NCBI GenBank assembly: GCA_965243105.1
Contig: CBDEUC010000002.1
Span: 1-64,000 of the forward strand
Direction of reading: 5' to 3'
Length of the DNA stretch: 64,000 nucleotides
From: WLWS01 sp965243105
GTDB lineage: Bacteria; Pseudomonadota; Gammaproteobacteria; Eutrophobiales; Eutrophobiaceae
Shown here: positions 35,953 through 45,233 of the stretch, piece by piece
Numbering within the stretch: position 1 is the first letter of the stretch
How the letters are laid out: each line of letters starts with the position of its first letter
Notes under the pieces: model-generated
What the model was told of the DNA's origin: nothing
The model's database searches: none
The model's input: the letters and a program-made list of their open reading frames with translations, nothing else
Made by a program: the position numbers and the translations under genes

Positions 35953-36990
35953 TTATTTCCTGTTTCGTAACCTGTCCTTGGCAACCTCAATCCACGAAAT
36001 ATATTGTAGAAAGTCGTAGACATTATCAGGCATTGCATACCTTGGCAGCTTGAACATCTTTCCTGGTTCAATAATATCTGTCATAACGCTACCAGGTATA
36101 GTGGATACACAGGCCAACACTCCGTTTTCATTCAATAATTTTGCCTCCCTATTCGAAAAATCGTTGGCTCTACCCGTAGGATATGCAAATACCGGCGGTG
36201 CATCATCGATTTCACGATTGACCTTCTCTATTGATAACTTTATCTCTGATTCGGCTGCATCATCTGACAGCCTGGATAGTATACGATGGCTTTCTGTGTG
36301 AGGGGCGATTGAATGTCCAGCGCGAGTAAATGAACGGGCATTATCCCAACTCATGGGTAAATAATTCCCAGGAATCTCAGCAGGTACTTTCACACCAAAA
36401 GATTCGTAAATTCCCTCTAGGTTTTCATACAGTCTTTCGTTGGACACGGACTTGATATGATCTCTAAGTCGAGAAAGCTCAGTAGAACGACTGTCGGATG
36501 TAAGATAAATCGAGAGCTCTGTATCATCGTAGCGCAGCATATGCTGCCCCGGTGATGCCCTGTCAATAATATATGCAAGCTGGTCATCCCATGGCCAAAG
36601 TTCCTGGTCAAGAAATCGTGTGATGACAAAACAAGTCAGCGGAATATCAAATTCCGCAAAAAGTGATGAAGCCACCTCGTATTGGTCAATGAATCCATCG
36701 TCCATCGTAAAGCACACTGACTTATTGGGAATAGGTTTGTCATCCTTGATGGAGCGGGCGAAATCATAAAGTGATATGGCCGAGTAACCATTCTTTCTAA
36801 ATACTTCGAGGCAGTTTCTAATATGACCTGTTTCATGTCCCGTAATATTACGGTCAGGTTGAGAGAAACGGTGCATCATCACAATCGGGAGAAAATTGCC
36901 AATGATGGAACCCATAGCCTGGTCAGGCATTCGTGACAACAGGTCCACTATATTGTTTTTGAAAATCGATTTTGCCCCTTCAAATTCCAT
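35953..36990 (-). CDS. Polysaccharide deacetylase family protein
   Basis: This is a NodB-domain protein of 345 residues from ATG 36990. Motif 1 is SVCFTMDDGFIDQYEVAS (T-M-D-D-G), motif 2 is SIAPHTESHRILSR with the metal His residues, and PIVMMHRFSQ is the lead-in. A TTG at 37026 would add 12 residues and make the gene overlap the cyclophilin gene. It has no signal peptide. As the third deacetylase in the window it suggests several N-acetyl sugars or positions are processed. Confidence 0.85.
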   Translation of the reverse strand: MEFEGAKSIFKNNIVDLLSRMPDQAMGSIIGNFLPIVMMHRFSQPDRNITGHETGHIRNCLEVFRKNGYSAISLYDFARSIKDDKPIPNKSVCFTMDDGFIDQYEVASSLFAEFDIPLTCFVITRFLDQELWPWDDQLAYIIDRASPGQHMLRYDDTELSIYLTSDSRSTELSRLRDHIKSVSNERLYENLEGIYESFGVKVPAEIPGNYLPMSWDNARSFTRAGHSIAPHTESHRILSRLSDDAAESEIKLSIEKVNREIDDAPPVFAYPTGRANDFSNREAKLLNENGVLACVSTIPGSVMTDIIEPGKMFKLPRYAMPDNVYDFLQYISWIEVAKDRLRNRK

Positions 36991-37006
36991 TGCAGCAAAT
37001 ATGTAA

Positions 37007-37936
37007 TTAAGTCTTTCTATTCTCAAATTGGCTCATTAATCGAAACAACAGGAACAAGCCTGTAAATATGACGATGGCAAGCCATGAATCATGATGAGCT
37101 GCTTTCGTAAGAAGTACAAATAGCAAGAAGCTGGAAATTAGTATTGTGATCATTTGAATCGAAAGGAGCATGGCTTTAGAAAGCTTCTTGTAAAACAAAA
37201 AAGAAACCAGGTTCAAGGCAATGATTACCAGGGCGCAAATCACAACTAATTGGATCTTTTCGTCATGTAGCCGAAAATAATCAGTGATGACACTATCATT
37301 TGCGCCGCTGCTAAAGGAGTTGCCGCTTACCGGGTCTCGAGGATATTTTTGATAATGTGATTCAATATCTTTGACCACGTAAGCTCGATTTATTGTAATT
37401 CGGCTTGCCGGGTTTTCGCCATTTCTCGGTATGGCAAGTATCCTGGCAAGAGTCTGCCCACCACTCTCGAGCTGTCCGAATATTGTATATTCACCATCCA
37501 GATGGGGAGCGTTTCCAAGCATTATTGAGAAGGAGCTCCTGGCGCTGTCAGGAGATTCCGGCATTCGTGCCATGGATAACACGCCTTTCCTGTGTTTAAG
37601 GACATCAGTGAATTCTGCTTTTATCGGTTTTAGCAAGTCATTCTGCTCTTGTGTAAGTGATACATTGCGATCAGTGATTTCACTTGTCTGAATAATGAAG
37701 CCCGGTATGACACGAAAAAAGTGGGTTGAATCGTAAGCTCCCGCATTTATCAGTCTCGTAATTTGCTGTGTATGCAGTGGAGCAATATCTGGATAGAAGG
37801 CAAAAACGAGCATGCCAAGATCAGTTTCCATAATGACCCTGTGTTGGGATATTTTCACGATATTCACCTCCACTGATGCTGATGGGTATGGCACCAGGAA
37901 TAGCATCAGGAGGATACATCTTAAACTGGCCCGCAT
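37007..37936 (-). CDS. Cyclophilin-type peptidyl-prolyl isomerase with C-terminal membrane domain
   Basis: This is a 309-residue protein from ATG 37936, which has GAGG nine bases upstream; an earlier TTG (37951) is less likely. A signal peptide (RCILLMLFLVPYPSASV) is followed by a full cyclophilin domain: METDLGMLVFAFYPDIAP, HFFRVIPGFIIQTSE (R and Q of the active site), and HLDGEYTIFGQLESGGQTL. The last 90 residues form three hydrophobic helices ending FRLMSQFENRKT, so the isomerase is anchored facing the periplasm. It probably assists folding of an envelope protein of the system. It directly follows the His-motif membrane protein gene. Confidence 0.85.
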   Translation of the reverse strand: MRASLRCILLMLFLVPYPSASVEVNIVKISQHRVIMETDLGMLVFAFYPDIAPLHTQQITRLINAGAYDSTHFFRVIPGFIIQTSEITDRNVSLTQEQNDLLKPIKAEFTDVLKHRKGVLSMARMPESPDSARSSFSIMLGNAPHLDGEYTIFGQLESGGQTLARILAIPRNGENPASRITINRAYVVKDIESHYQKYPRDPVSGNSFSSGANDSVITDYFRLHDEKIQLVVICALVIIALNLVSFLFYKKLSKAMLLSIQMITILISSFLLFVLLTKAAHHDSWLAIVIFTGLFLLFRLMSQFENRKT

Positions 37937-37947
37937 TTCAATCAGCC

Positions 37948-39018
37948 TCAAGTTGCCAGTGCAGTTCTGGTTCTCCCCGTTACATCAGAAATCTGCATCA
38001 TCAGGGGATGGGAAACCGTGCGGTTTTTTAATTTCCAGATGACACCGTCAACGAAGAAATGATGTATTTGAATTGCAGCAAAAAAGATTCCAGTGGAAAA
38101 TAATTCTGAATGGCCTAATGCAATTCCAGAGAATGGCAGAATATAGAATAACATTGCGCCACCAATAAAATTTACGCCTAGCCATCGTGCAGTCTCCTTG
38201 AGTGTATAGGCTGTAGAAGGCTGGATCCCTTTTACATCAAGTTTTTCTTTTAGTTGTAATCCCCAGGCGATAAGTATGTATTGCAGACTGTGAAACATGG
38301 GTACAAATTCCTGGAATGACGGCATGTATACTGACTGTACAAACCAAAGGTACTGTGTGGCAGCGGGCAGAAGTACTACAAAGGGAAGTATTTTGCGTTG
38401 CCTGTAACACCAATACAGGGTAGCCAGTATTGCCCCAAGTACTGCCAACCACATTAGTGCTTCAGCCGAATTAGCCAGCCATTGTGGAACACCGATACCT
38501 GGATACTGAATGCCGTAATAGCTATGTCCGTCTCGACTGACTTCCGCACGGATAGTCGATACCAGGTATGTGCCGAAAACAAATGTAGCAAGGATTTTTC
38601 GTTCTATCGCGGTAAACCGGATTCCGCTTCTCATCGCGTAGATAATCGTAATACCAATGGTTTGTCCGCTGAAGTGATAGGGAGACCAAAGCAGAAAAAG
38701 TTTCACAAAATACGGTGCAACAAGTTCGGGGAAGCCAAAGGAAAGCAATACGCCGCCGAAAACGACAAAAGGTATAACATATGCGGTTATGGGATATTGC
38801 TCTATGTTTGTTCGACTCTGGTACAACCTGTATGTCGACATGGAAAAGTGGGGCCAATTAATCACCCATGAAAGATATATCGCTGCAGTAATAACGGCCG
38901 GTGTTCTCGCATCTGTATAGAACAGTCCAAAAAGCAAAAAGGCAATGAATGAGGATCCACCAATAAAAAATATGTCAACAGGGGCGTTGACAAAATAGCG
39001 AGCCTTAACAATGTTCAT
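37948..39018 (-). CDS. His-motif multi-pass membrane protein, unknown function
   Basis: I do not recognise a named family. The 356-residue product has about eight hydrophobic helices. Histidines fall in compact motifs that look conserved-type: H57 in NWPHF, H115 in SPYHFSGQT, H243 in MFHSLQY, and H319-H320 in QIHHFFVDG. Several His near helix ends resemble metal-binding membrane oxidoreductases or desaturases, but spacing does not match the standard desaturase boxes. It sits between PrsT and the membrane cyclophilin and ends within about 11 bp of the latter, so the two may act together. Confidence 0.75.
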   Translation of the reverse strand: MNIVKARYFVNAPVDIFFIGGSSFIAFLLFGLFYTDARTPAVITAAIYLSWVINWPHFSMSTYRLYQSRTNIEQYPITAYVIPFVVFGGVLLSFGFPELVAPYFVKLFLLWSPYHFSGQTIGITIIYAMRSGIRFTAIERKILATFVFGTYLVSTIRAEVSRDGHSYYGIQYPGIGVPQWLANSAEALMWLAVLGAILATLYWCYRQRKILPFVVLLPAATQYLWFVQSVYMPSFQEFVPMFHSLQYILIAWGLQLKEKLDVKGIQPSTAYTLKETARWLGVNFIGGAMLFYILPFSGIALGHSELFSTGIFFAAIQIHHFFVDGVIWKLKNRTVSHPLMMQISDVTGRTRTALAT

Positions 39019-39071
39019 ATCGGAAAAACGAATTTTCCTGTTCCTCCGGGTTAGAAGCTTGCCAGCAGGTC

Positions 39072-41849
39072 TTACTCGATTTCAGCGAGAAGTGCCTTTG
39101 CCTCTTTAAGTTCTGGAAATTCGTCAAAGTCGGATAGTAACTCCTGTAGTTCTGTTTGTGCCCGACCTAATTCTCCTGCGGCCTTTAATGCTGCGGCATA
39201 GTGAAACCTGATACTGGGTATTTGGGGACCTCTTTCCCTGGCTGGACCAAGGTAAGCAAGTCCTTCTTCAACATTTTCCTGGGTGAAGAGCACCCAACCG
39301 AGGGTATCCATAACTTCCGGGCTTTCCGGGGCAAGCTTGTTAGCTCTTCGTGCGTAGTCCAGTGCACGTTCAGGATCAGATTCAAGGTGAGCCCAGGCCA
39401 GGTTGTTTAAAGCAACAACATTATCAGGATTAGATTCGAGAACCTTGTTGTAGCGTTGAATTGCCTGACTGTTCTCGGCTCCCTGTTGGTGAAGACTTGC
39501 CAGAAACAGGTTGGCAGCCGAATCCCCCGGGTTTTCAGACAGCCAGTCGTTAACAATTTTCAAGGCCTGAGGCCGGTCTTTTATATTGTCATGAGCCTGC
39601 GCAAGTTTTATTACGATCGCAGTGTTTTTGCCAATTTCATATGCTTCTGAGTAGTAACCAATGGCCTTCTTAAAGTTTCCTTTTGAAGATTCAGCATCGC
39701 CTTTTAGAACGATGCCATCTGCAGCATATCGTTCGATACTCATTATTTTTCCTATGACACGCTCAATCTCTTCATCATTTTTTTGGTTTATCGCCAGTCT
39801 CGCGAGTGTCGAAAGGGCTCCAAAATGCTCTTTATCGCGTTCCAGTACTTTTTCAAGCTGTAATTTAGCTTGCTCAATTTCTCCCGACTGAATTTGTGCA
39901 AGGCCCAGCTGAAATGCTACTTCTGCTGACCCAGGTACGAGTTCATGCAGACGACCAAGAATCTCAACGGACTCACCTGGCTTACCATTCAGTCGAAGCG
40001 CGTGACCGTGAAGCAACATTACTGCAGGGTTATCCGGTGCGAGACCATAAGCCTCCAGGCTAATTTCAAGAGCCTTGCTGTACAGAGGCCTGGCAAGATA
40101 GTGATTACCAAGCAGGAGTTTCGGTTGAATTGAGGAAGGATTGCTTGAACTCGCCTTTTCAAGGATCGACACCATTTTTTCCTGGTCTCCGTTCTCGCTG
40201 GCGATATACGCAAGACTTATGAGCGCGTTGGTGTTGCTCCCATCTATGCTTAGTATTTTGTTGAATTTTTCCCCGGCTTCCCTGAGTTTTCGATTGGCAA
40301 GATCCATACGAGCGAGGTTACCTAGTGCAGGAATAAATTCAGGCTGAATCTCGAGAGCCTTGTTGTACTGGTTCCTGGCGGCCTTCTCATTCTTTTGTGC
40401 CTGGTAAGCTGCCCCAAGCAGATTGTGAGCAACAGGATTACCTTCGTGTTTTTTTACCAGGTCCTGTGCTGCGATGACTGCATCATCGACTTTGTTGGTT
40501 CTAAGGTGAGCAAGTACCAGGAGAATCTCTGCCCGAATCAAGCCCTGGTCCAGTTCAATTGCAGATTCGAGTTCACTGATAGCGGCATCCATTGAACCCT
40601 TTGCCATGTGACCCAATGCCAACTGCGTGTGCACAGCCGCCGTTTCCGGGTTTACCTCGGCAGCTTTTTCAAGATACTCGATACCCTTTTCCAGGTTGCC
40701 TTCTTCCATGAGGGCGCTTCCCATTAATGCCAATACTTGCCAATCTTCCTGGGCCTGGCTTGCTGCATCAGCCAGGGTGTCTACAGTAGCGCCGGGTTTT
40801 TGGAGTCTCAGTTGTATGACTGAAAGCAGTTTGACAGCAGGAAGATGATTTGGAAATTGTGCCAGGAATTTTGAAATATGGGTCTCGGCCAGCGTATATT
40901 GACCTTCTTCGTGGTAAAGTCGGGCAAGCAGCAGCAGGCTTTCAGGGTGCTCGGGCAAAACACTGAGAACTTCCTCAAGTAAAACCTTGGCGCGTTCCTT
41001 GTCATCTTTTAGCAGTGCAACGTAACCACGATAATATTTCACCAGGGGATGTGTTGGGTACTTTTGCGCGACTGTGTCCACCGGCACCATCGCTTCATCC
41101 AGTTTCTCCTGTATTAGAAGTGCACGTGCAAGTCCGAATTGTGCTGTCGCATTGAACCTGGCAGAGAGGTTTGCTCTCTCAAAGGCCTCCTGGGCCTTTT
41201 CCGGGCTTTCCTGCAGGAAAGCCAGTTGCCCTTTCAGAACCCAGATCTGCGAGTCTTCAATATCAATTGAAAGAGTTTCTTCAATTAGTTGTTCTGCCGT
41301 TTCAAGATCGCGTTCATACAGGGCTATCTGGATAAGTCCATTTCTTGCACGTACTGACTCGTTGTCCCGACTTAGAGCATCATTGAATATTTTTCTTGCC
41401 TCTTCGATTTTCTGCAGTCCAAGGAACGCATCAGCCCTTATAAGCATCGTTTCAAGTTCAAGCTCATTCTCAGAATAGGTTTGCTCCAGTATCTCCTCAT
41501 GCTTTCCCTGCAGCAGCATGGCACGAAGTAACATCTTTTCGAGTTCGGGGTTTGTATATCCGAGGGATTGTGCCTGGCTAAGCTCCTTAAAAGCGCCTGC
41601 TCCATTTCCCTGCTGTAGATAGATATTTCCCACCAACCACCTGGCCTCGGGTAAGTTGCTCTCTTTCTGCAGTGCGTTTTTTAGTTCGAGCAGGGCAGAA
41701 TTGACGTCATTTGCGGCGATAAATTCCCGTGCGGCGGCCATGTGTTCTTCTACACTCTTTGATGAGCCGAGGCCACAGCCACACAACATCAGTAAGTAAA
41801 TGACGATTACAGGTCCGATTCTGTTTAAGGAAGAGAAGGGAAATTGCAT
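39072..41849 (-). CDS. prsT: PEP-CTERM system TPR lipoprotein PrsT, copy 1
   Basis: This is a 925-residue protein. The N terminus has a lipoprotein signal (IYLLMLCGCGLGSS, lipobox Cys near residue 23-25). The rest is about twenty-plus tetratricopeptide repeats (for example NVNSALLELKNAL-like units and repeated A-x-x-x-L-P/A-L patterns). Length and order match the PrsT family, which is restricted to exosortase A systems. TPR solenoids are scaffolds, so PrsT may link the export or polymerisation machinery at the inner side of the outer membrane. It lies 56 bp after the second PrsT gene and 53 bp before the His-motif protein gene. Confidence 0.9.
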   Translation of the reverse strand: MQFPFSSLNRIGPVIVIYLLMLCGCGLGSSKSVEEHMAAAREFIAANDVNSALLELKNALQKESNLPEARWLVGNIYLQQGNGAGAFKELSQAQSLGYTNPELEKMLLRAMLLQGKHEEILEQTYSENELELETMLIRADAFLGLQKIEEARKIFNDALSRDNESVRARNGLIQIALYERDLETAEQLIEETLSIDIEDSQIWVLKGQLAFLQESPEKAQEAFERANLSARFNATAQFGLARALLIQEKLDEAMVPVDTVAQKYPTHPLVKYYRGYVALLKDDKERAKVLLEEVLSVLPEHPESLLLLARLYHEEGQYTLAETHISKFLAQFPNHLPAVKLLSVIQLRLQKPGATVDTLADAASQAQEDWQVLALMGSALMEEGNLEKGIEYLEKAAEVNPETAAVHTQLALGHMAKGSMDAAISELESAIELDQGLIRAEILLVLAHLRTNKVDDAVIAAQDLVKKHEGNPVAHNLLGAAYQAQKNEKAARNQYNKALEIQPEFIPALGNLARMDLANRKLREAGEKFNKILSIDGSNTNALISLAYIASENGDQEKMVSILEKASSSNPSSIQPKLLLGNHYLARPLYSKALEISLEAYGLAPDNPAVMLLHGHALRLNGKPGESVEILGRLHELVPGSAEVAFQLGLAQIQSGEIEQAKLQLEKVLERDKEHFGALSTLARLAINQKNDEEIERVIGKIMSIERYAADGIVLKGDAESSKGNFKKAIGYYSEAYEIGKNTAIVIKLAQAHDNIKDRPQALKIVNDWLSENPGDSAANLFLASLHQQGAENSQAIQRYNKVLESNPDNVVALNNLAWAHLESDPERALDYARRANKLAPESPEVMDTLGWVLFTQENVEEGLAYLGPARERGPQIPSIRFHYAAALKAAGELGRAQTELQELLSDFDEFPELKEAKALLAEIE

Positions 41850-41905
41850 AAATACGTTTCCTTGATATTCACTTGATTATAAAAATTATTCCCTGAATTG
41901 TACTT

Positions 41906-44686
41906 TTAATTCAATGTACTCAACAGATCTTCCGCTTCCTGTCTTGAAGGAAAAGAACCATGTTCTTGTAACAGGGATTGCAGGGCCTTTCCGCCCCGCT
42001 TAATTTCACCAGACAAAATTAGTCCAGCGGCGAAATGATACTTGATGTCCGCAGACCCAGGATCTTTTTCAATGGCGGTGTCAAGAATATTCAAGCCTTC
42101 TTCAAACTTTCGTTGCTTTATCAGGATCCATCCAAGCGTATCCAGAACCGCAGTTTCGTTTGGAAGGAGGAGGTTGGCCTTCCGTGCCAGTTCTTCGGAA
42201 CGCTTAAGACTGGAACTCATGTACATCCATGCAAGATTATTCAGTACGACTACATTATCTGGATGTTCAGCCAGGATGTTTTCATAAGCTTGCGTAGCCC
42301 GCTGTGTGTTTCCTACCTGCTGGTGCGTTCCAGCAACATACAGTCTTACCCGGAGATCGGTCGGGTTCTGTGAAATCCATTGTTCAGCAATGTCCAGTGC
42401 CTTTTCAGTATCTCCAGTCAATTCATAGGCCTGGGCAAGCTTGGTTACCACAAGCCCTTCAGGCCTGATGTCATAAGCCCTTTTGAAAGCCCCAATCGCT
42501 TCTTCCGGCTGCTGCCTGGCGATATAGATATCTCCCTGCATGATATCTGCATCGATCGCAGCGCCCTCAATCTTCCGCACGCGCTCCGTGTATTCCTCGG
42601 CGAGTCTGAATTGCTTTTCAACAGTGTGAATTCTTGAAAGAGACAGGAGCGCGCCAACGTGATTGGGATCACTATCAAGAATCTCCATCAATGATTTCTT
42701 GGCGAGATTAATTTCGCCAGCTCTAAACTGCGTCAGGCTAAGTTGATAAAGTGCAGAGTGAGAATCTGGTCTTAGTTTCACCAATGATTGCAGCGTGTCA
42801 ATTGAAGCTGTAGCACGGTTATTTAATCTTTGCGCCTCACCCAGTAGAAGCAATGTCTCAGGATCTTCCGGAGCGATGTCGTGAGCTTCGGAAGCCAGCG
42901 CCAGCATCTCCTGGTAATTTCCAGTTTCCTGGAAATAGCGTGCCAGCAAAATTTTAGGTCTCAATGAACCGGGAGCCGTTTCCCTCGCTCTCTTAAGATA
43001 GGTTTCAACTTGTTCAAAGTTGCGTTTTTGACTTTCCACCTGCGCCATGTAGATAAGCGCTTCAACGTTATTTTCGTCAATACCAAGTACACGCTCGTAT
43101 AAGGCTTGCGCGCTCTCAGGTGTTGCAGAGCTAAGCTCAAGTCGTGCGATGTTGACCAGGGCGGGTATGAAGTTTGAGTCCAGTTCCAGGGCCTGCTCGA
43201 AATATTTCCTGGCAGTTTTACTGTCACCCTTCTCAAGATAAACCGCTCCAATCAGGTTAACGGCGAGCGGACTCTCGGGATTTTTCTTGTTCATTGACTC
43301 AGCTGCCAACAAAGCATCGTCGAGCTTTTCATTATCAATGTATGTCAGGATCAGCATGATCTCCGCCTGGACTAACTCAGGATCAAGTTGAATTGCGGAT
43401 TCCAGTTCCGAGATCGCCACTTCAGTATTACCGGCCTTGAGATTTCCAATTGCGAGCTGCGTATGAATTGGAGCGACATCGGGTTCCAGCAAAGCTGCCT
43501 GCTTAAGTAACTCCATACCGGAAGCAATATCACCATTGTCAATATGAGCACTGCCAAGAAGAACCATCAATTGGCTGTCTAATTCTACGTCTCCACTCAG
43601 ATCTTCAAGAGCTGTAATGGCCTCGTCGGTCTGCTGAAGAGCCAGGCGAATAACTGAAAGTAGCTTGATGGCGGGAAGATGATTTGGATGACTTGCAAGA
43701 AATGTCGAAATGTATTCCTTTGCCTGCTCCAGTTGCCCCTCGTCATAATGAATTCTGCTTAATAGTAAAAGGCTTTCAGCATGAGTGGGCAACATGCCAA
43801 GTACGCCTAATAGCAAAGCTTTCGCCTTGTCGTAGTCATTTTCCTGCAAAGCAATGAAGGCACGAAAGTATTTGGCTAGTGGATGCTTTGGAATACGATT
43901 CTCGATAGCCTTGATGGTTTTACGTGCATCATCAAGTTTCTGTTGGACCAGGTATGCGCGTGCCAGGCCGAACTGCGCTACCAGGTTGAATTCCGCCAGG
44001 CTAATCGCCCTGTTGAAAGAAGCTTCAGCAGTTGCCATGTCATTTTTCAGAAAACCGAGTTGTCCTTTCAGGATCAGGATTTCGACATCATCAGCGTCTA
44101 TCTCCTGGGCTTCCTCGATGAATCGGCTGGCCTCCTCGAGATTCTTGTTGCTCATTGCGATGTGTGCGAGACCTTCACGGGCCTCTATCGAGGAAGGTTC
44201 TTTGGCCAGGGCCTGGTTAAAACTCGCGCTGGCCCTGTCCAATTCATTAAGGCCGATATAAGCATTACCTCGAACTACCAGGGTAGCGGCGTCAGGATCC
44301 TGCTTCTCCAGGGTCTGGTCCAGGGTTTCCTTGTACTTCTGCTGTAAAAGCTGGGCGCGAAGCAGCACGACATCCATTTCGGGATCTGTAAAGCCCATGC
44401 TTCGAGCCTGCTCGATCTCTTTAATCGCCGGAGAGCCAAATCCGTAATCAAGATAAATTTTCCCCAGTATCCAACGAGCTTCCGGTAAGTCACTTTGCAC
44501 CTGCAGCGCGCTTTTGAGCTCGATCATGGCTTCGTTGTGCTTGTTGGCCTGAAGATATTCGCGGGCTTGTTGAATCCTGGCGTCAGCATTCACCTGTTCG
44601 TCGGAAGAACAGCCCGCCAGAAGAAGGCTGAGGATCAGCACTATTGTGCCAAGGACAATATTGCTGTGTTTACCGGGTACAGCCAT
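41906..44686 (-). CDS. prsT: PEP-CTERM system TPR lipoprotein PrsT, copy 2
   Basis: This is a 926-residue paralogue of the next gene downstream. The lipobox is LLLAGCSSDEQ (Cys at about residue 26). The mature N terminus matches copy 1 closely (A-x-x-(Y/F)-(L/I)-x-A-N-x(3,4)-A-(M/L)-(I/L)-E-L-K-x-A-L-Q, then LPEARW-(I/L)-(L/V)-G). The body is TPR solenoid throughout. A strong GGGGAGA ribosome site precedes ATG 44686. It is the first gene of the seven-gene minus-strand run. The closely matched length argues for a tandem duplication; sequence divergence elsewhere suggests it is not recent. Confidence 0.9.
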   Translation of the reverse strand: MAVPGKHSNIVLGTIVLILSLLLAGCSSDEQVNADARIQQAREYLQANKHNEAMIELKSALQVQSDLPEARWILGKIYLDYGFGSPAIKEIEQARSMGFTDPEMDVVLLRAQLLQQKYKETLDQTLEKQDPDAATLVVRGNAYIGLNELDRASASFNQALAKEPSSIEAREGLAHIAMSNKNLEEASRFIEEAQEIDADDVEILILKGQLGFLKNDMATAEASFNRAISLAEFNLVAQFGLARAYLVQQKLDDARKTIKAIENRIPKHPLAKYFRAFIALQENDYDKAKALLLGVLGMLPTHAESLLLLSRIHYDEGQLEQAKEYISTFLASHPNHLPAIKLLSVIRLALQQTDEAITALEDLSGDVELDSQLMVLLGSAHIDNGDIASGMELLKQAALLEPDVAPIHTQLAIGNLKAGNTEVAISELESAIQLDPELVQAEIMLILTYIDNEKLDDALLAAESMNKKNPESPLAVNLIGAVYLEKGDSKTARKYFEQALELDSNFIPALVNIARLELSSATPESAQALYERVLGIDENNVEALIYMAQVESQKRNFEQVETYLKRARETAPGSLRPKILLARYFQETGNYQEMLALASEAHDIAPEDPETLLLLGEAQRLNNRATASIDTLQSLVKLRPDSHSALYQLSLTQFRAGEINLAKKSLMEILDSDPNHVGALLSLSRIHTVEKQFRLAEEYTERVRKIEGAAIDADIMQGDIYIARQQPEEAIGAFKRAYDIRPEGLVVTKLAQAYELTGDTEKALDIAEQWISQNPTDLRVRLYVAGTHQQVGNTQRATQAYENILAEHPDNVVVLNNLAWMYMSSSLKRSEELARKANLLLPNETAVLDTLGWILIKQRKFEEGLNILDTAIEKDPGSADIKYHFAAGLILSGEIKRGGKALQSLLQEHGSFPSRQEAEDLLSTLN

Positions 44687-44818
44687 AGAATCTCCCCTAT
44701 TTGACTGATTAAAAAGAAAAAATTAAAACAAGGGCCTGTGGTATTAGGCACTACCAGGAAGGCCGTTCGATTTACCCCTCATTCTACAATGGAAAGCCTG
44801 ACATGTTGTAATACGACG

Positions 44819-44830
44819 CATTGCGCAATG
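44819..44830. repeat. Perfect 12-bp palindrome
   Basis: The palindrome CATTGCGCAATG lies 133 bp upstream of the PrsT copy 2 start. It could be a dimeric regulator site; no known consensus is matched. Confidence 0.5.
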
Positions 44831-45118
44831 TGGACAAGCACAACGTCGTGTTAGAATCACTACTGCCCCCCGAAGCGCTGGCATGTGTCGATAAACTTTA
44901 CAATATTCCAGCTGGCATCGGCTCGGGCAGGAGTGCAGGCGGGGTCGCTGGTTTTTTTAAAAGATGACCTGTAACTGTTTGAATATTATAAATAATTATA
45001 AATTTCGTCAGTCAGGGAAATGGCTTTTACAACAGTTTTAGTTGAGCTTCAGCCTGGCCAGCAGGGTTTCAATGCTGGGCCGGTTGAGAATCTCGAATTA
45101 CCTGGTCCCGGGATCCAC

Positions 45119-45150
45119 GACAAAATGTCAGCATATTTTACAATTTTGTC
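45119..45150. promoter_or_regulatory. Inverted repeat, candidate activator site
   Basis: The arms are GACAAAAT (45119-45126) and ATTTTGTC (45143-45150), with a 16-base spacer. It lies about 95-125 bp upstream of the predicted sigma-54 transcription start, where enhancer-binding proteins normally bind. Confidence 0.5.
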
Positions 45151-45156
45151 TATTTT

Positions 45157-45174
45157 GGGCATGTGATGATGCCC
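45157..45174. promoter_or_regulatory. Inverted repeat, candidate activator site
   Basis: The arms are GGGCAT (45157-45162) and ATGCCC (45169-45174), with a six-base loop. It sits about 70-90 bp upstream of the predicted start site. A terminator is unlikely because no T tract follows. Confidence 0.5.
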
Positions 45175-45217
45175 TGGGAATTGCTAACTAATTGATAATA
45201 TTATGGTATTTAAACTT

Positions 45218-45233
45218 TGGCATCGATATTGCT
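45218..45233 (+). promoter_or_regulatory. Sigma-54 (RpoN) promoter of the PEP-CTERM gene
   Basis: TGGCATC-GATA-TTGCT matches the -24/-12 consensus TGGCACG-N4-TTGCW, with GG (45219-45220) and GC (45231-45232) exactly ten bases apart. The expected start is near 45244, about 46 bp before the ATG. Exosortase A loci often carry the PrsK/PrsR two-component system with a sigma-54-type activator, which would suit this promoter. Confidence 0.78.
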
